From contig NZ_PYFW01000001.1 of assembly GCF_003020125.1 (NCBI RefSeq), forward strand, positions 496,001-560,000: 64,000 bases of DNA, written 5' to 3'. Below, piece after piece: positions 24,735 through 35,159 of this stretch. A program made the translations under genes and the position numbers. The notes beneath the pieces were generated by a model that saw only the letters and a list, made by a program, of their open reading frames with translations, had not been told where the DNA came from and did no database searches. The stretch comes from Bradyrhizobium sp. MOS003 (lineage in GTDB: Bacteria > Pseudomonadota > Alphaproteobacteria > Rhizobiales > Xanthobacteraceae). Each line of letters begins with the position of its first letter. Within the stretch, counting starts at the first letter, position 1.

Positions 24735-26441
24735 ATGAACAAGCGGATTGATACGGAGAAATTCATGTTCAAGCGCAAGTCGAATTCGGATGCATTGACG
24801 TTGATGGCCGCCAAGGTCGTGAGTGCCAATCTGATGGTTGCGGATAACGACCTCAACATCGTCTACATGAACAGCGCCGTCACGGATCTGCTTCGCACTG
24901 CCGAGGCCGATCTCAAGAGAGAGCTTCCGCACTTCAACGTGAATACCCTTATCGGGACCAACATCGACGTGTTCCACAAGAACCCTCAGCATCAGCGCCA
25001 GATGCTGGCGAGCCTCAGCGCGGTGCATCGTGCGATGATTCAGATCGGCGAACGGAAGTTCGATCTGGTTGCGACGCCCGTGAAGAACGAAGACGGCAGC
25101 CGGGCGGGAGTCGTGGTGGAATGGTCCGATGCCTCGGTCCGCCTGCAGAACCTCGACTTCGGAGCGCAAGTCGCCGCAGCGAACCGCTCGCAGGCGGTCA
25201 TCGAGTTCAAGCTGGACGGTACGATCCTCAGCGCCAACGAGAACTTCCTGCATACGCTCGATTACACGTTGAACGAGATCAAAGGCAAACATCACAGCAT
25301 GTTCGTTGCGCCTGCCGAGCGAGACAGCGCTGCCTATCGCGAGTTCTGGGCCGCGCTCAACCGCGGTGAATACCAGGCGGCCGAATACAAGCGCATCGGC
25401 AAAGGCGGCAAGGAAGTCTGGATCCAGGCCTCCTACAACCCGATCTTCGACGAGAAGGGCAAGCCCTTCAAGGTCGTCAAGTTCGCGACCGACGTCACCG
25501 CGCAGAAGCTGAAGAACGCGGATCTAGCCGGTCAGATCGCGGCGATCGACAAGGCCCAGGCCGTGATCGAGTTCAACATGGACGGCACGATCATCATCGC
25601 AAATGCCAACTTCCTCGGTGCGCTCGGCTATTCGCTGGCGGAGATCAAGGGCAAGCACCACAGCATGTTCGTCGAGCCGAGCGAGCGCGACGGCGCCGCC
25701 TATCGCGAGTTCTGGGCCGCGCTCAACCGCGGCGAATACCAGGCGGCCGAATACAAGCGCATCGGCAAGGGCGGCAAGGAGGTTTACATCCAGGCTTCCT
25801 ACAATCCGATCCTCGATCTCAACGGCAAGCCCTTCAAGGTCGTCAAATATGCCACGGACGTCACTAAACAGGTGCTGGTCCGCATGGGCAACGAGCGCGT
25901 GCGCGGCATGATGGAATCGGTCGCTGCCGGCTCGGAAGAGCTGAATGCTTCGGTGCGGGAGATCTCCGAGGCGATGACCAAGTCGCGCGAGACCGCGATG
26001 AGCGCGGTGGATCAGGTCGCTTCCGCCGACGCCCAGGCCCAGCGCCTCACCGAAGCCGCTCAGGCAATGAGCGGCATCGTCGAGCTCATCAACAACATCA
26101 CCGGCCAGATCAACCTGCTGGCGCTGAACGCCACGATCGAATCCGCCCGTGCCGGCGAAGCCGGCCGCGGCTTTGCCGTGGTCGCCTCCGAAGTGAAGAG
26201 CCTCGCCAACCAGGCCAAGCAGGCCACCGACAAGATCGGCCAGGAGATCGGCAGCCTCAACGGCATCTCCGGCGACGTCGTCAGCGCGCTCGGCTCCATC
26301 AAGCAGGCGATCAACAATGTCAGCGAGTACGTGACATCGACCGCCGCCGCAATCGAGGAGCAGAGCACGGTGACGAACGAGATGTCGACCAGCATGCAGC
26401 GCGCCGCCGCGGAAGCCGCCGCGATTGCGGCAAGGGCGTAA
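24735..26441 (+). CDS. Soluble chemoreceptor with three PAS domains
   Basis: A 568-residue methyl-accepting chemotaxis-type protein without membrane segments. PAS1 (about residues 22-135) carries [20 protein letters not shown]2 (about 142-262) and PAS3 (about 264-384) are near copies, both with [11 protein letters not shown] and [20 protein letters not shown]. The signalling hairpin (about 390-568) contains [20 protein letters not shown] and [20 protein letters not shown]. There is no HAMP domain and no C-terminal CheR-tether pentapeptide. Such proteins usually sense redox, oxygen or small cytoplasmic ligands and feed CheA. No che genes are adjacent. The repeated PAS block is also near-identical in DNA. 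Confidence 0.9.
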   Translation: MNKRIDTEKFMFKRKSNSDALTLMAAKVVSANLMVADNDLNIVYMNSAVTDLLRTAEADLKRELPHFNVNTLIGTNIDVFHKNPQHQRQMLASLSAVHRAMIQIGERKFDLVATPVKNEDGSRAGVVVEWSDASVRLQNLDFGAQVAAANRSQAVIEFKLDGTILSANENFLHTLDYTLNEIKGKHHSMFVAPAERDSAAYREFWAALNRGEYQAAEYKRIGKGGKEVWIQASYNPIFDEKGKPFKVVKFATDVTAQKLKNADLAGQIAAIDKAQAVIEFNMDGTIIIANANFLGALGYSLAEIKGKHHSMFVEPSERDGAAYREFWAALNRGEYQAAEYKRIGKGGKEVYIQASYNPILDLNGKPFKVVKYATDVTKQVLVRMGNERVRGMMESVAAGSEELNASVREISEAMTKSRETAMSAVDQVASADAQAQRLTEAAQAMSGIVELINNITGQINLLALNATIESARAGEAGRGFAVVASEVKSLANQAKQATDKIGQEIGSLNGISGDVVSALGSIKQAINNVSEYVTSTAAAIEEQSTVTNEMSTSMQRAAAEAAAIAARA

Positions 26442-26450
26442 CGACGGGCT

Positions 26451-26550
26451 CGTAGAGTGGGCAAAGGCGCGCTCTTCGCGCACCGTGCCCACCATCTCTT
26501 CGCGATCCAGCCGATATGCGTGGGCACGCTGCGCTTTGCCCGCCCTACGG
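26451..26550. repeat. Intergenic palindrome, family B copy (GTGGGCAAAGGCGC type)
   Basis: CGTAGAGTGGGCAAAGGCGC at the left faces GCGCTTTGCCCGCCCTACG at the right; internally CCGTGCCCACCAT opposes ATGCGTGGGCACGC. It lies between the convergent chemoreceptor and mutS genes and resembles the copy at 55932. Confidence 0.8.
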
Positions 26551-26556
26551 CACCCA

Positions 26557-29295
26557 TCATTGTTTCGGCAGCCTGGCCTTCAGCGCGTACAGCGCATCGA
26601 GCGCCTCGCGTGGCGACATCTCGTCGGGGTGCAGCGCCTTCACGGCTTCCATCAGCAGCTCCGCCTCGCTCGGCGGCGCCGCTTCGGCCGCCGCGCGGGA
26701 GGGCACCGCGAACAATGGCAGATCGTCCACCAGGGCTCGTGCGGTCTGGCCGCGATCCTGCGCCTCCAGCTTGGAGAGCACCGATTTCGCGCGCGTGATC
26801 ACCGCCGGCGGCAGGCCGGCGAGCTTCGCCACCTGGATGCCGTAGGAGCGGTCGGCCGAGCCCGGCAGCACCTCGTGCAGGAACACGACGTTGCCCTGCC
26901 ACTCCTTCACCCGCACGGTGGCGTTGAACATCCGCGGCAGCTTGGCCGAGAGCGCGGTCAGCTCGTGATAATGCGTGGCGAACAGCGTGCGGCAGCGATT
27001 GCTCTCGTGCAGATGTTCGATCGCGGCCCAGGCGATGGAGAGGCCGTCGAAGGTCGCGGTGCCGCGGCCGATCTCGTCGAGGATGACGAGCGCGCGCTCG
27101 CCGGCCTGGTTCAGGATCGCAGCCGTCTCGACCATCTCCACCATGAAAGTGGAGCGGCCGCGGGCGAGATCGTCGGCGGCGCCGACGCGCGAGAACAGGC
27201 GGTCGATGATGCCGATCCGTGCGCGCGTCGCCGGCACGAAACTGCCGATCTGCGCCAGCAGCGCAATCAGCGCGTTCTGGCGCAGGAAGGTCGACTTGCC
27301 GGCCATGTTGGGACCGGTGAGCAGCCAGAGCTGGCCGGACTTTTGCGCAGGTCCAGGCGACAGATCGCATGCATTGGCGATGAACGGCTCGCCATTGCGC
27401 TTCAGGGCTTGCTCCACCACGGGATGGCGGCCGGCCTCGATCGCGAAGCCGAGGGATTCGTCGACCTCCGGCCGCACGTAATTGTCGTCGACCGCGAGCT
27501 TGGCCAGTGAGGTCGCGACGTCGAGCAAGGCGAAGGCGTGGGCGGCGGCGCGCAGATCGTCACTGATGGCCATGGCCTTGGCTGACAGCCGCTCGAAAAT
27601 CTCGAGCTCGAGCCCGAGCGCACGATCGCCCGCGTTGGCGATCTTGGCCTCGATCTCCCCCAACTCGGAGGTGGTGAAGCGCACCTGGCCCGCCAGCGTC
27701 TGCCGATGGATGAAGGTGGCGTTCAGCGGCGCCGACATCAGCTTGTCGCCGTGCTGCGCGGTGACCTCGACGAAATAGCCGAGCACGTTGTTGTGCCGGA
27801 TCTTGAGGCCCTTGACGCCCGTGTTGTCGGCGTAGCGTGCCTGCATCGAGGCCACCACAAGACGGGAGGCGTCGCGCAGATTGCGCGTCTCGTCCAGCGC
27901 AGGCTCGTAGCCCTGACGGACGAAGCCGCCATCGCGCTTGATCAGCGGCAGCTGCTCGTCGAGCGCGCTGGCGAATTCCGCCGCGAGCTCGCGCGAGGGC
28001 CTTTGCAGCGCCGCCATCACCGCGGCGATTTCCTGCGGCGGCTGATCGAGCTCGCCAAGCCGCGCCAGCACCTGGTCGGCGGCGATGATGCCGTCGCGCA
28101 AGCCGGCGAGGTCGCGCGGGCCGCCGCGGCCGACCGACAGCCGCGCCAGCGCACGCGACATGTCGGGCGCGCCACGCAAGATGCTGCGGATGTCTTCGCG
28201 CGCAGCTGAATCGGCGACGAAAACGCTGACCGCATCGAGCCGGCGTGCGATCGCCGGCGCATCCGTCAGCGGCGCGGCCAGGCGTTGGGCGAGCAGGCGC
28301 GAGCCCGCCGAGGTCACCGTGCAGTCGATCGCATCGAGCAGCGAGCCGCGGCGTTCGCCCGCGAGCGTCCTGGTCAGCTCGAGATTGGCGCGCGTCGCCG
28401 GATCAATCGCCATGGTCGCGCCGGACGCTTCGCGCGCGGGCGGCGACAGCGGCGGATGCTTGCCGACCTGGGTGCGATCGACATAGGTGACGGCGGCCGC
28501 TGCGGCGGTGGCTTCGAGACGCGTGAGCTGCGTCAGACCGTCCATGGTCGCGACGGCGAAATAATCGCACAGCCGTTTTTCGGCGGTGGCGCCGTCGAAG
28601 ACGTCGCGGGTCAGCGGCGTCACCGCCGGCAGTTCGCGCAGGGTCTGCCCGAGCTCGCTGTCGTTGTAGAGTGCGTCGGTGACGATCGCCTCGTTCGGGT
28701 TGATGCGCGCCAGCGTCGCGGCGAGCTCGCCGCCCGAGCACTCCATCACCGTGAATTCGGCAGTCGAGATGTCGATCCAGGCGAGCCCGAAGCGGTCACC
28801 GCCGCCGGAGGCGCGGGCGCGTGCTATGGCCAGCAGATAATTGTTGGCGCGGGCGTCGAGCAGTGTGTCCTCGGTCAGCGTGCCCGGCGTCACCAGCCGC
28901 ACCACGCCGCGCCGCACCACGCTCTTGTTGCCGCGTGCCTTGGCCGCAGCGGGATCCTCGGTCTGCTCGCACACCGCGACGCGGTGGCCGGCCGTGATCA
29001 GACGGTGCAGATAATCCTCGGAGCGCTCGACCGGCACGCCGCACATCGGGATGTCGTTGCCCTGGTGCTTGCCGCGCTTGGTCAGCACGATGCCGAGTGT
29101 CTTCGAGGCGATCTCGGCGTCCTCGAAGAACAGCTCGTAGAAATCGCCCATCCGGTAGAACAGCAGCAGGCCCTGATGCGCCGCCTTGATCTCGAGATAC
29201 TGTTCCATCATCGGCGTGACGCGCGCGATGGCTTCCGCTGGCGAGGCAGGCACTTCGTCGGGGGGCGGTACGGGTATCGGCTGTTGCATGGTCAT
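26557..29295 (-). CDS. mutS: DNA mismatch repair protein MutS
   Basis: A 912-residue mismatch-recognition ATPase. The N-terminal mismatch-binding segment is [15 protein letters not shown] with the Phe-x-Glu wedge, followed by GIPMCGVP-like [15 protein letters not shown]. The core and clamp follow, with [12 protein letters not shown], and then the ATPase: Walker [15 protein letters not shown], Walker [18 protein letters not shown] and the signature-region Ser/Thr cluster. [12 protein letters not shown] completes the nucleotide site. It starts the repair of replication errors with MutL, which is not in the window. It is monocistronic and its promoter lies in 29296-29400. Confidence 0.97.
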   Translation of the reverse strand: MTMQQPIPVPPPDEVPASPAEAIARVTPMMEQYLEIKAAHQGLLLFYRMGDFYELFFEDAEIASKTLGIVLTKRGKHQGNDIPMCGVPVERSEDYLHRLITAGHRVAVCEQTEDPAAAKARGNKSVVRRGVVRLVTPGTLTEDTLLDARANNYLLAIARARASGGGDRFGLAWIDISTAEFTVMECSGGELAATLARINPNEAIVTDALYNDSELGQTLRELPAVTPLTRDVFDGATAEKRLCDYFAVATMDGLTQLTRLEATAAAAAVTYVDRTQVGKHPPLSPPAREASGATMAIDPATRANLELTRTLAGERRGSLLDAIDCTVTSAGSRLLAQRLAAPLTDAPAIARRLDAVSVFVADSAAREDIRSILRGAPDMSRALARLSVGRGGPRDLAGLRDGIIAADQVLARLGELDQPPQEIAAVMAALQRPSRELAAEFASALDEQLPLIKRDGGFVRQGYEPALDETRNLRDASRLVVASMQARYADNTGVKGLKIRHNNVLGYFVEVTAQHGDKLMSAPLNATFIHRQTLAGQVRFTTSELGEIEAKIANAGDRALGLELEIFERLSAKAMAISDDLRAAAHAFALLDVATSLAKLAVDDNYVRPEVDESLGFAIEAGRHPVVEQALKRNGEPFIANACDLSPGPAQKSGQLWLLTGPNMAGKSTFLRQNALIALLAQIGSFVPATRARIGIIDRLFSRVGAADDLARGRSTFMVEMVETAAILNQAGERALVILDEIGRGTATFDGLSIAWAAIEHLHESNRCRTLFATHYHELTALSAKLPRMFNATVRVKEWQGNVVFLHEVLPGSADRSYGIQVAKLAGLPPAVITRAKSVLSKLEAQDRGQTARALVDDLPLFAVPSRAAAEAAPPSEAELLMEAVKALHPDEMSPREALDALYALKARLPKQ

Positions 29296-29403
29296 GGGCG
29301 GCGCAACCTACAAAATTTCGCCTCCTGCTCCTATCGCTTTGGCCGGGAAGGGGAGGTTTTCCACGTTGTCCGTGTATTGCACGCGGTTGCCACATTCTCT
29401 GTC

Positions 29404-29441
29404 GTCATTCCGGGCTCGCGCTCCGCGGGCCCCGGAATGAC
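29404..29441. repeat. Short palindrome (GTCATTCCGGG…CCCGGAATGAC)
   Basis: A 38-base near-perfect palindrome, GTCATTCCGGGCTCGCG against CGCGGGCCCCGGAATGAC, in the divergent mutS/pcaF region. It is a minimal form of the copy at 17077-17181. The remainder of the 264-base gap shows no gene. Confidence 0.8.
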
Positions 29442-29559
29442 GAAGAGCTAGGAATATGCCACCCGCGAAACCGTCAATTGACCTGCCGCGGGCGCCCTCC
29501 TAAAACTCCGCCGACATTGAAGAATTTTGGCCGGACCGCGGCATTCAGGGAGAACAGCG

Positions 29560-30768
29560 ATGCGTGACGTCTTTATCTGCGATGCCGTGCGGACCCCGAT
29601 CGGCCGTTTCGGCGGCTCACTCGCCAAGGTGCGTGCCGACGATCTGGCTGCCGCGCCCATCAAGGCGCTGATGGCCAAGCACCCCAATCTCGACTGGGCG
29701 CAGGTGGACGAAGTCTTCTTCGGCTGTGCCAATCAGGCCGGCGAGGACAACCGCAACGTTGCGCGCATGGCGCTGTTGCTGGCGGGCTTGCCGGATTCGG
29801 TTCCCGGCCAGACCCTGAACCGGCTCTGCGCCTCCGGTCTCGATGCGGTCGGTGCGGCCGGCCGTGCCATCCGTTCCGGCGAGATCGAGCTTGCGATCGC
29901 CGGCGGCGTCGAATCCATGACCCGCGCCCCCTTCGTGATGGGCAAGGCGCAGGAAGCCTTCTCCCGCTCGGCCGAGATCTTCGACACCACCATCGGCTGG
30001 CGCTTCATCAACCCGTTGCTCAAGGCGCAGTACGGCGTCGATGCGATGCCCGAGACCGGCGAGAACGTCGCCGAGGAATTCCAGGTCTCGCGCGCCGACC
30101 AGGACGCCTTCGCGATCCGCTCGCAGCAGCGTGCGGGTAAGGCGATCGCGGCCGGCTATTTTGCGGAAGAAATCATCCCGATCACGATTCCCGGCGGCAA
30201 GGCTGGCCCTGTAACCATCGACAAGGATGAGCATCCGCGTCCCGAGACCACGCTCGAAGGCTTGGCAAAACTGAAGCCGATCGTGCGCAACCCTGGCACG
30301 GTCACCGCCGGCAACGCCTCCGGCGTCAATGACGGCGCGGCCGCGATGATCCTGGCGTCCGAAGCTGCCGTGAAGAAGCATGGTCTCACGCCCCGCGCGC
30401 GCATCCTCGGCCTTGCCTCGGCCGGCGTGCCGCCGCGCATCATGGGCATCGGCCCGGTGCCCGCGACCCGCAAGCTGATGGAGCGGCTCGGCAAGAAGAT
30501 CAGCGATTTCGACCTGATCGAGCTCAACGAAGCCTTCGCCTCGCAAGGCATCGCCTGCATGCGTCAGCTCGGCGTCGCCGATGATGCCGATTTCGTCAAT
30601 CCGCATGGCGGCGCCATCGCGCTCGGCCACCCCCTCGGCATGAGCGGCGCGCGGCTCGCGCTCACCGCCGTGCACGGCATGGAGAAGCGCGGCGGCAAGC
30701 TGGCACTCGCCACCATGTGCGTCGGCGTCGGCCAGGGTGTTGCGGTCGCGATCGAGAAGTTGAATTAG
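29560..30768 (+). CDS. pcaF: Beta-ketoadipyl-CoA (3-oxoadipyl-CoA) thiolase
   Basis: A 402-residue thiolase catalysing the last step of the beta-ketoadipate pathway, splitting 3-oxoadipyl-CoA to succinyl-CoA and acetyl-CoA. The active Cys is in LNRLCASGLDAV, the His in NPHGGAIALGHPLG and the second Cys in ATMCVGVGQGVA. The start at 29560 follows GGGAGAACAGCG and replaces a longer frame from 29527. General acetyl-CoA acetyltransferases share these motifs, but the DRNVARMALLLAGLP-like region and the neighbouring ring-cleavage genes favour PcaF. pcaI and pcaJ are not nearby. Confidence 0.88.
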   Translation: MRDVFICDAVRTPIGRFGGSLAKVRADDLAAAPIKALMAKHPNLDWAQVDEVFFGCANQAGEDNRNVARMALLLAGLPDSVPGQTLNRLCASGLDAVGAAGRAIRSGEIELAIAGGVESMTRAPFVMGKAQEAFSRSAEIFDTTIGWRFINPLLKAQYGVDAMPETGENVAEEFQVSRADQDAFAIRSQQRAGKAIAAGYFAEEIIPITIPGGKAGPVTIDKDEHPRPETTLEGLAKLKPIVRNPGTVTAGNASGVNDGAAAMILASEAAVKKHGLTPRARILGLASAGVPPRIMGIGPVPATRKLMERLGKKISDFDLIELNEAFASQGIACMRQLGVADDADFVNPHGGAIALGHPLGMSGARLALTAVHGMEKRGGKLALATMCVGVGQGVAVAIEKLN

Positions 30769-30780
30769 GCTCTCTCCTCC

Positions 30781-30802
30781 CTCTCCCCGCTTGCAGGGAG
30801 AG
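30781..30802. terminator. Hairpin between pcaF and the intradiol dioxygenase gene
   Basis: A perfect 7-base stem CTCTCCC/GGGAGAG with an 8-base loop starts 12 bases after the pcaF stop. No T-run follows. It may be a processing or attenuation site, or a remnant of the CTCTCCC-type genomic repeat. Confidence 0.4.
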
Positions 30803-30820
30803 GGTTTCCGGGATCGTGCC

Positions 30821-31714
30821 ATGATCATCGCGCGTGAGCAGGACGTCACGGCCGCCGCCTTGGCGGTGATGGAGCGAACATCCGATCCGCGGATGCGTCA
30901 GATCATGATCTCGTTGGTCAAGCACCTGCATGGCTTCGTCCGCGATGTGCGCCTGACCGAGAAGGAATTCCGCGACGCCGCGGCGATCGTGGCCGAGCTA
31001 GGCAAGCTGACCACCGACACACATAATGAAGTCGTGTTGATGGCGGGCTCGCTCGGGGTCTCCCCGCTCGTCTGCCTGCTGAACAACGGCGATCAGGGCA
31101 ATACGGAGACGGATCAGTCGCTGCTCGGACCCTTATGGCGGTTGAACTCGCCGCGGGTCGAGAACGGCGGATCGATCGTGCGCTCCGAGACGCCGGGTGC
31201 GCCGCTGTTCGTCAGTGGCCGCGTCGTCGACAAGGACGGTCGTCCCGTCGCCGGGGCCGAGGTCGACGTCTGGCACGCCTCACCGGTCGGGCTCTATGAG
31301 AACCAGGATCCCGAGCAGGCCGACATGAACCTGCGCGGCAAGTTCACGACCGATGAGGATGGGCGCTTCGCCTTCCGTTCGGTGATGATGATCGGTTATC
31401 CCATCCCGACCGATGGCGTGGTCGGCCGCCTTCTCAAGGCGCAGAGCCGGCACCCCTATCGTCCCGCACACCTGCACGCTTTGGTCTTCAAGCCCGGATT
31501 CAAGGTGCTGATCTCACAGGTCTACGACCCCGCCGATCCGCATATCGACAGCGACGTGCAGTTCGGTGTGACACAAGCGCTGATCGGCCATTTCCTGCGC
31601 CATGATTCGCCGCATCCGACCGAGCGCGATGTCGCGACGCCCTGGTATTCGCTCGACCACACCTACCGGCTCGAGGCCGGCGAAGCCGTGCTGCCGCGTC
31701 CGCCGATCAAATAG
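30821..31714 (+). CDS. Intradiol ring-cleavage dioxygenase, hydroxyquinol 1,2-dioxygenase type
   Basis: A 297-residue non-haem Fe(III) dioxygenase. An N-terminal helical dimerisation domain (about residues 10-95, DPRMRQIMISLVKHLHGFV) precedes a catalytic beta-sandwich. Candidate iron ligands are the Tyr in SPVGLYENQ, the Tyr in MMIGYPIP and the paired His in HPYRPAHLHALVF. These features fit hydroxyquinol or chlorocatechol 1,2-dioxygenases rather than PcaGH, cleaving a trihydroxybenzene to maleylacetate. The start at 30821 (MIIAREQD) is preferred over 30791, which lies in the upstream hairpin. Its product could feed beta-ketoadipate after reduction, linking it to pcaF; no maleylacetate reductase is seen. 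Confidence 0.85.
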   Translation: MIIAREQDVTAAALAVMERTSDPRMRQIMISLVKHLHGFVRDVRLTEKEFRDAAAIVAELGKLTTDTHNEVVLMAGSLGVSPLVCLLNNGDQGNTETDQSLLGPLWRLNSPRVENGGSIVRSETPGAPLFVSGRVVDKDGRPVAGAEVDVWHASPVGLYENQDPEQADMNLRGKFTTDEDGRFAFRSVMMIGYPIPTDGVVGRLLKAQSRHPYRPAHLHALVFKPGFKVLISQVYDPADPHIDSDVQFGVTQALIGHFLRHDSPHPTERDVATPWYSLDHTYRLEAGEAVLPRPPIK

Positions 31715-31840
31715 CGCGCTTGTGCCCGCCACCGGGCGCAGGAGGACTGCCAAACCCGCTTCCCCAAATTAGTTATATCCTATAATGATTGGCCGAAGCG
31801 TTGACCGGCCGATCTGAAATGGCCGGGGAGGAGTTCGCCA

Positions 31841-32542
31841 ATGACCTTCATCTATCCCACTGACAGCAACAAGGCGCATCCGCTGCCGCTGTCGCCCGAG
31901 TACAAGAGTTCGATCAAGCGCGCGCCGAACAAGCCCTTGATTCCGATGCGCCACACGCTGTCGGAATTGACCGGCCCGGTCTACGGCCACGAGACCGTGC
32001 GCGAGGGCGACAGCGATCTCACCACCCAGCATACGGGCGAGCCGATTGGCGAGCGCATCATCGTGCACGGCCATGTGCGCGACGAGGACGGCCGCGGCGT
32101 GCCGAACTCGCTGGTCGAGATCTGGCAGGCCAATTCCTGCGGCCGCTACGTCCATGTCCGCGACCAGCATCCGGCCCCGCTCGATCCGAATTTCACAGGT
32201 GCCGGCCGTACCGTGAGCGATGCGAGCGGCTACTACCGCTTCGTCAGCATCAAGCCGGGCGCCTATCCCTGGGGCAATCACCACAATGCGTGGCGTCCCG
32301 CGCACATCCATCTGTCGGTGTTCGGCCATTCCTTCGTCACGCGCCTCGTGACGCAGATGTATTTTCCGAACGATCCGCTGTTCCCGTTCGATCCGATTTT
32401 CAACTCGGTGCCGGACGAGAAAGCGCGAGCGCGGATGGTCTCCGCGTTCGACCTCGAGAACACCCAGCCCGAATGGGCCCTGTGCTACCGCTTTGACATC
32501 GTGCTGCGCGGCAAGAACGCCACGCCTATGGAGAACCATTAA
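31841..32542 (+). CDS. pcaH: Protocatechuate 3,4-dioxygenase beta subunit
   Basis: A 233-residue iron-binding subunit of protocatechuate 3,4-dioxygenase, which opens protocatechuate to 3-carboxy-cis,cis-muconate. The long N-terminal arm includes PLSPEYKSSIKRAPNKPLIP. Iron ligands are the Tyr in NSCGRYVHVRDQH, the Tyr in IKPGAYPWGNHHNAWRPAHI and the His pair at the end of that block. GGGGAGGAGTTCGCC before the ATG is a strong ribosome site. The alpha-subunit gene starts at the base after its stop codon, so translation is coupled. AT-rich sequence near 31768-31790 may hold the promoter. No PcaQ regulator gene is nearby. Confidence 0.95.
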   Translation: MTFIYPTDSNKAHPLPLSPEYKSSIKRAPNKPLIPMRHTLSELTGPVYGHETVREGDSDLTTQHTGEPIGERIIVHGHVRDEDGRGVPNSLVEIWQANSCGRYVHVRDQHPAPLDPNFTGAGRTVSDASGYYRFVSIKPGAYPWGNHHNAWRPAHIHLSVFGHSFVTRLVTQMYFPNDPLFPFDPIFNSVPDEKARARMVSAFDLENTQPEWALCYRFDIVLRGKNATPMENH

Positions 32543-33145
32543 GTGCAGGATTCTGTGAAGCCCAACGGGATCACCCCATCGCAGACCGTCGGTCCGTTCT
32601 TCAAATACGGCCTGACGCCGAACGGCGAATATGCCTGGAATGACGCGTTCACCAACTCGACGCTGACGCCCGACGTCACCGGCGAGCGCATCCGCATCGA
32701 GGGTCGCGTGTTCGACGGTGACGGCGTTGCCGTGCCGGATTGCATGCTGGAGATCTGGCAGGCGGACGCGCAAGGCCGCTTCGCCGACCCGCAGGACAAG
32801 CGTGCGCTGCCAAATGCGAGCTTCCGCGGCTTTGCCCGTTGCGGCACCGACAAGGACGGCAATTACGCGTTCGAGACCATCAAGCCCGGTGCGGTGCCTG
32901 ATCCCGACGGCAAGCCGCAGGCGCCGCATGTCCTCGTTGCGGTGTTCGGCCGCGGCATGCTGCGGCATCTCTACACCCGCATCTATTTCAGCGATGAGGC
33001 CGGCAACGCCGCCGATCCCGTGCTGGCGCTGGTGCCCCCTGAGCGCCGCGCCACGCTGACCGCGGTGCGCGAGGCGGGCAAGCCGGTCTATCGGCTCGAC
33101 CTGCGGCTCCAAGGCGACGACGAGACGGTGTTTTTCGACGTGTGA
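32543..33145 (+). CDS. pcaG: Protocatechuate 3,4-dioxygenase alpha subunit
   Basis: A 200-residue structural partner of PcaH in the (alpha-beta-Fe)n enzyme. It begins with GTG directly after the pcaH stop and shows GITPSQTVGPFFKYGL and the family beta-sandwich (LEIWQADAQGRFADPQ, HVLVAVFGRGMLRHLYTRIY). As expected for the alpha subunit, the iron-ligand Tyr and His positions are not conserved. The stop is followed by a perfect inverted repeat at 33148. Confidence 0.95.
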   Translation: MQDSVKPNGITPSQTVGPFFKYGLTPNGEYAWNDAFTNSTLTPDVTGERIRIEGRVFDGDGVAVPDCMLEIWQADAQGRFADPQDKRALPNASFRGFARCGTDKDGNYAFETIKPGAVPDPDGKPQAPHVLVAVFGRGMLRHLYTRIYFSDEAGNAADPVLALVPPERRATLTAVREAGKPVYRLDLRLQGDDETVFFDV

Positions 33146-33147
33146 GA

Positions 33148-33173
33148 CACCGCGTGTCGGTGACACCGCGGTG
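33148..33173 (+). terminator. Inverted repeat after pcaG
   Basis: A perfect 7-base stem CACCGCG/CGCGGTG around a 12-base loop starts two bases after the pcaG stop. No T-run follows, so intrinsic termination is uncertain. The rest of the 256-base gap to the next gene has no recognisable gene. Confidence 0.45.
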
Positions 33174-33401
33174 CCCCGCACGCGTTTCTCATCCTGCGCA
33201 ACCGCGGCGTTGAATCAGGCTTTGAGAGGTCCTGCTTCCGTGCTTGTGCGTCAGTGTCATTGACCCAAAATCGATCACTCGACGTCGTATTTCCGTAGTT
33301 TTGCGGGGCGTTTCTTCCGGGGCTTTCCCGGGGATGCAATCCCGTATTTACCATATTGATCTAGGCTCCACGCGGTTTAGGCGCGGGCCCTGGAATATTT
33401 C

Positions 33402-35090
33402 ATGAAGATCCGTTTGTCGTTGTCCTCCGCGATTTTCGCATTCGGGATCGTGCTCGCCATCGGCTTTACGGCAGTGGTCTCAACCAGCCTCTATACCCTG
33501 CGGGAGCTCAAGGTCGGCGGACCGCTCTACTCCGACATCAAGCTCGGCAACGACCTCATCGCGGACATCCTGCCGCCGCCGGAATACGTCATCGAGGCCT
33601 ATCTCGAGGCGACCCTGGCCATGCGCGAGCCGGACCAGCTGGCGGCGCACGGCGAACGCCTGATCCAGCTCCGCAAGGATTACGACGAGCGCAAGGCGTT
33701 CTGGGTTACCTCCAGCCTCTCGGCCGATCTCAAGACCGCGCTGGTCTCGAAATCCGATGCCGAGGTGCAGAAATTCTGGAAGGCGTCCGACCAGCTCCTG
33801 CCGGCCCTCAAGGCTATGGATGCAGCGGCGTCCGAGCGCATCTATGCGCAGCTCAAGGATGCCTACACCGCGCATCGCGCGGTGATCGACAGCATCGTCG
33901 AGAGCGCCAACAAGCAGAATGCCGACATGGAGAAGCTGGCCGCGGACCGCGACAGCTCGATGCTCTTTATTCTCCTCGGTGTCTCCGCCGCGGTCCTGGC
34001 CTTCATTGCCGCGGGCCTGCTCGGCGTTGCCGTCGGTGTGGTGCGCCCGATCGTGCGCATGACGGGTACGATGCAGAAGCTCGCGACCGGCGATCTGGCC
34101 GCCGACATTCCGTTCGCGCACCGTCGGGACGAGGTCGGCTCGATGGCGGGCGCGCTCGTAGTTTTCAAGCAGGCGGCGGTCGAGAATTCCCGCCTGCGCG
34201 AGGAGCAGTTGCGGCAGGAGCAGGCGGCTGCGCTTGCCAAGCGCTCCGCCCTGCACCAGATGGCCGAGACCGTCGAACGCGAGACCGGCCGTTCGGTCGA
34301 CACTGCGGGGGCGGCGACGCAAGGCGTCGAGCGGGCCGCCTCCAGCCTGTCCGAGATCGCAAGGTCGCTCTCCACGCAGTCGCAGGCGGTCGCGGCGGCC
34401 TCCACCCAGGCCCTCGGCAGCTCGCAAACCGTCTCGGCCGCGGCCGAAGAGCTGAGCGCCTCGATCCGCGAGATCGCAAGCCAGGTCACACGGACCAGCA
34501 CCGTCACAAAATCGGCGGTCGCCGGCCGAGAGCAGGCGCGTTCGACCATCCAGGCACTGGCCGGATCGGTGAAGAAGATCGCTGAAGTCTCAGACCTGAT
34601 CGGCGGCATCGCCGGCCAGACCAACCTTCTGGCACTCAATGCCACGATCGAGGCGGCGCGCGCCGGCGAGGCCGGCCGCGGCTTCGCCGTGGTCGCCGCC
34701 GAAGTAAAGTCCTTGTCTGACCAGACCGCCAAATCCACCGAGGAGATCGGGCGGCTGATTGCCGAAATCCAGACCTCGACGCAGGCTGCGGTCGACGCCG
34801 TCGAGACAATGGGCGGTCACATCGTCGAGATCGACGGCGTAGCGACCTCGGTTGCCGCCGCGATGGAAGAGCAGGACGCCGCGACTCGGGAGATTTCGCG
34901 GTCGATTTCCGAATCGGCTTCCGCAGCGAAGGAGGTCTCGGCCAAGATCGGCAATGTCAGCCGCGACGCCGCTGCCGTGAACGAGCGCGCCGCCGAGGTC
35001 CGGCAGGCAATCGCCGGCATGGCGGACAATCTCGAGCAGCTCCGGTCCGTCGTGGTGCGGACCGTGCGTGAATCGACTGCGGCGGCTTGA
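33402..35090 (+). CDS. Transmembrane methyl-accepting chemotaxis protein
   Basis: A 562-residue chemoreceptor. TM1 spans about residues 9-30, a helical periplasmic sensor domain about 31-186 (no PAS or Cache motif recognised), and TM2 about 187-213. A HAMP domain ([20 protein letters not shown]) and the signalling hairpin follow, with [20 protein letters not shown] and [20 protein letters not shown]. It should control flagellar CheA from an unknown external ligand. Its place after pcaHG invites a test for aromatic-acid taxis, but that rests on neighbourhood only. The signalling domain is related to that of the soluble receptor at 24735. Confidence 0.92.
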   Translation: MKIRLSLSSAIFAFGIVLAIGFTAVVSTSLYTLRELKVGGPLYSDIKLGNDLIADILPPPEYVIEAYLEATLAMREPDQLAAHGERLIQLRKDYDERKAFWVTSSLSADLKTALVSKSDAEVQKFWKASDQLLPALKAMDAAASERIYAQLKDAYTAHRAVIDSIVESANKQNADMEKLAADRDSSMLFILLGVSAAVLAFIAAGLLGVAVGVVRPIVRMTGTMQKLATGDLAADIPFAHRRDEVGSMAGALVVFKQAAVENSRLREEQLRQEQAAALAKRSALHQMAETVERETGRSVDTAGAATQGVERAASSLSEIARSLSTQSQAVAAASTQALGSSQTVSAAAEELSASIREIASQVTRTSTVTKSAVAGREQARSTIQALAGSVKKIAEVSDLIGGIAGQTNLLALNATIEAARAGEAGRGFAVVAAEVKSLSDQTAKSTEEIGRLIAEIQTSTQAAVDAVETMGGHIVEIDGVATSVAAAMEEQDAATREISRSISESASAAKEVSAKIGNVSRDAAAVNERAAEVRQAIAGMADNLEQLRSVVVRTVRESTAAA

Positions 35091-35159
35091 GCTGCGTCGG
35101 TTCGGCCGCTGGTGCGTGGGGTTGCGATCGTGAAGTTATGACGCGGGACAAGGGGCATC

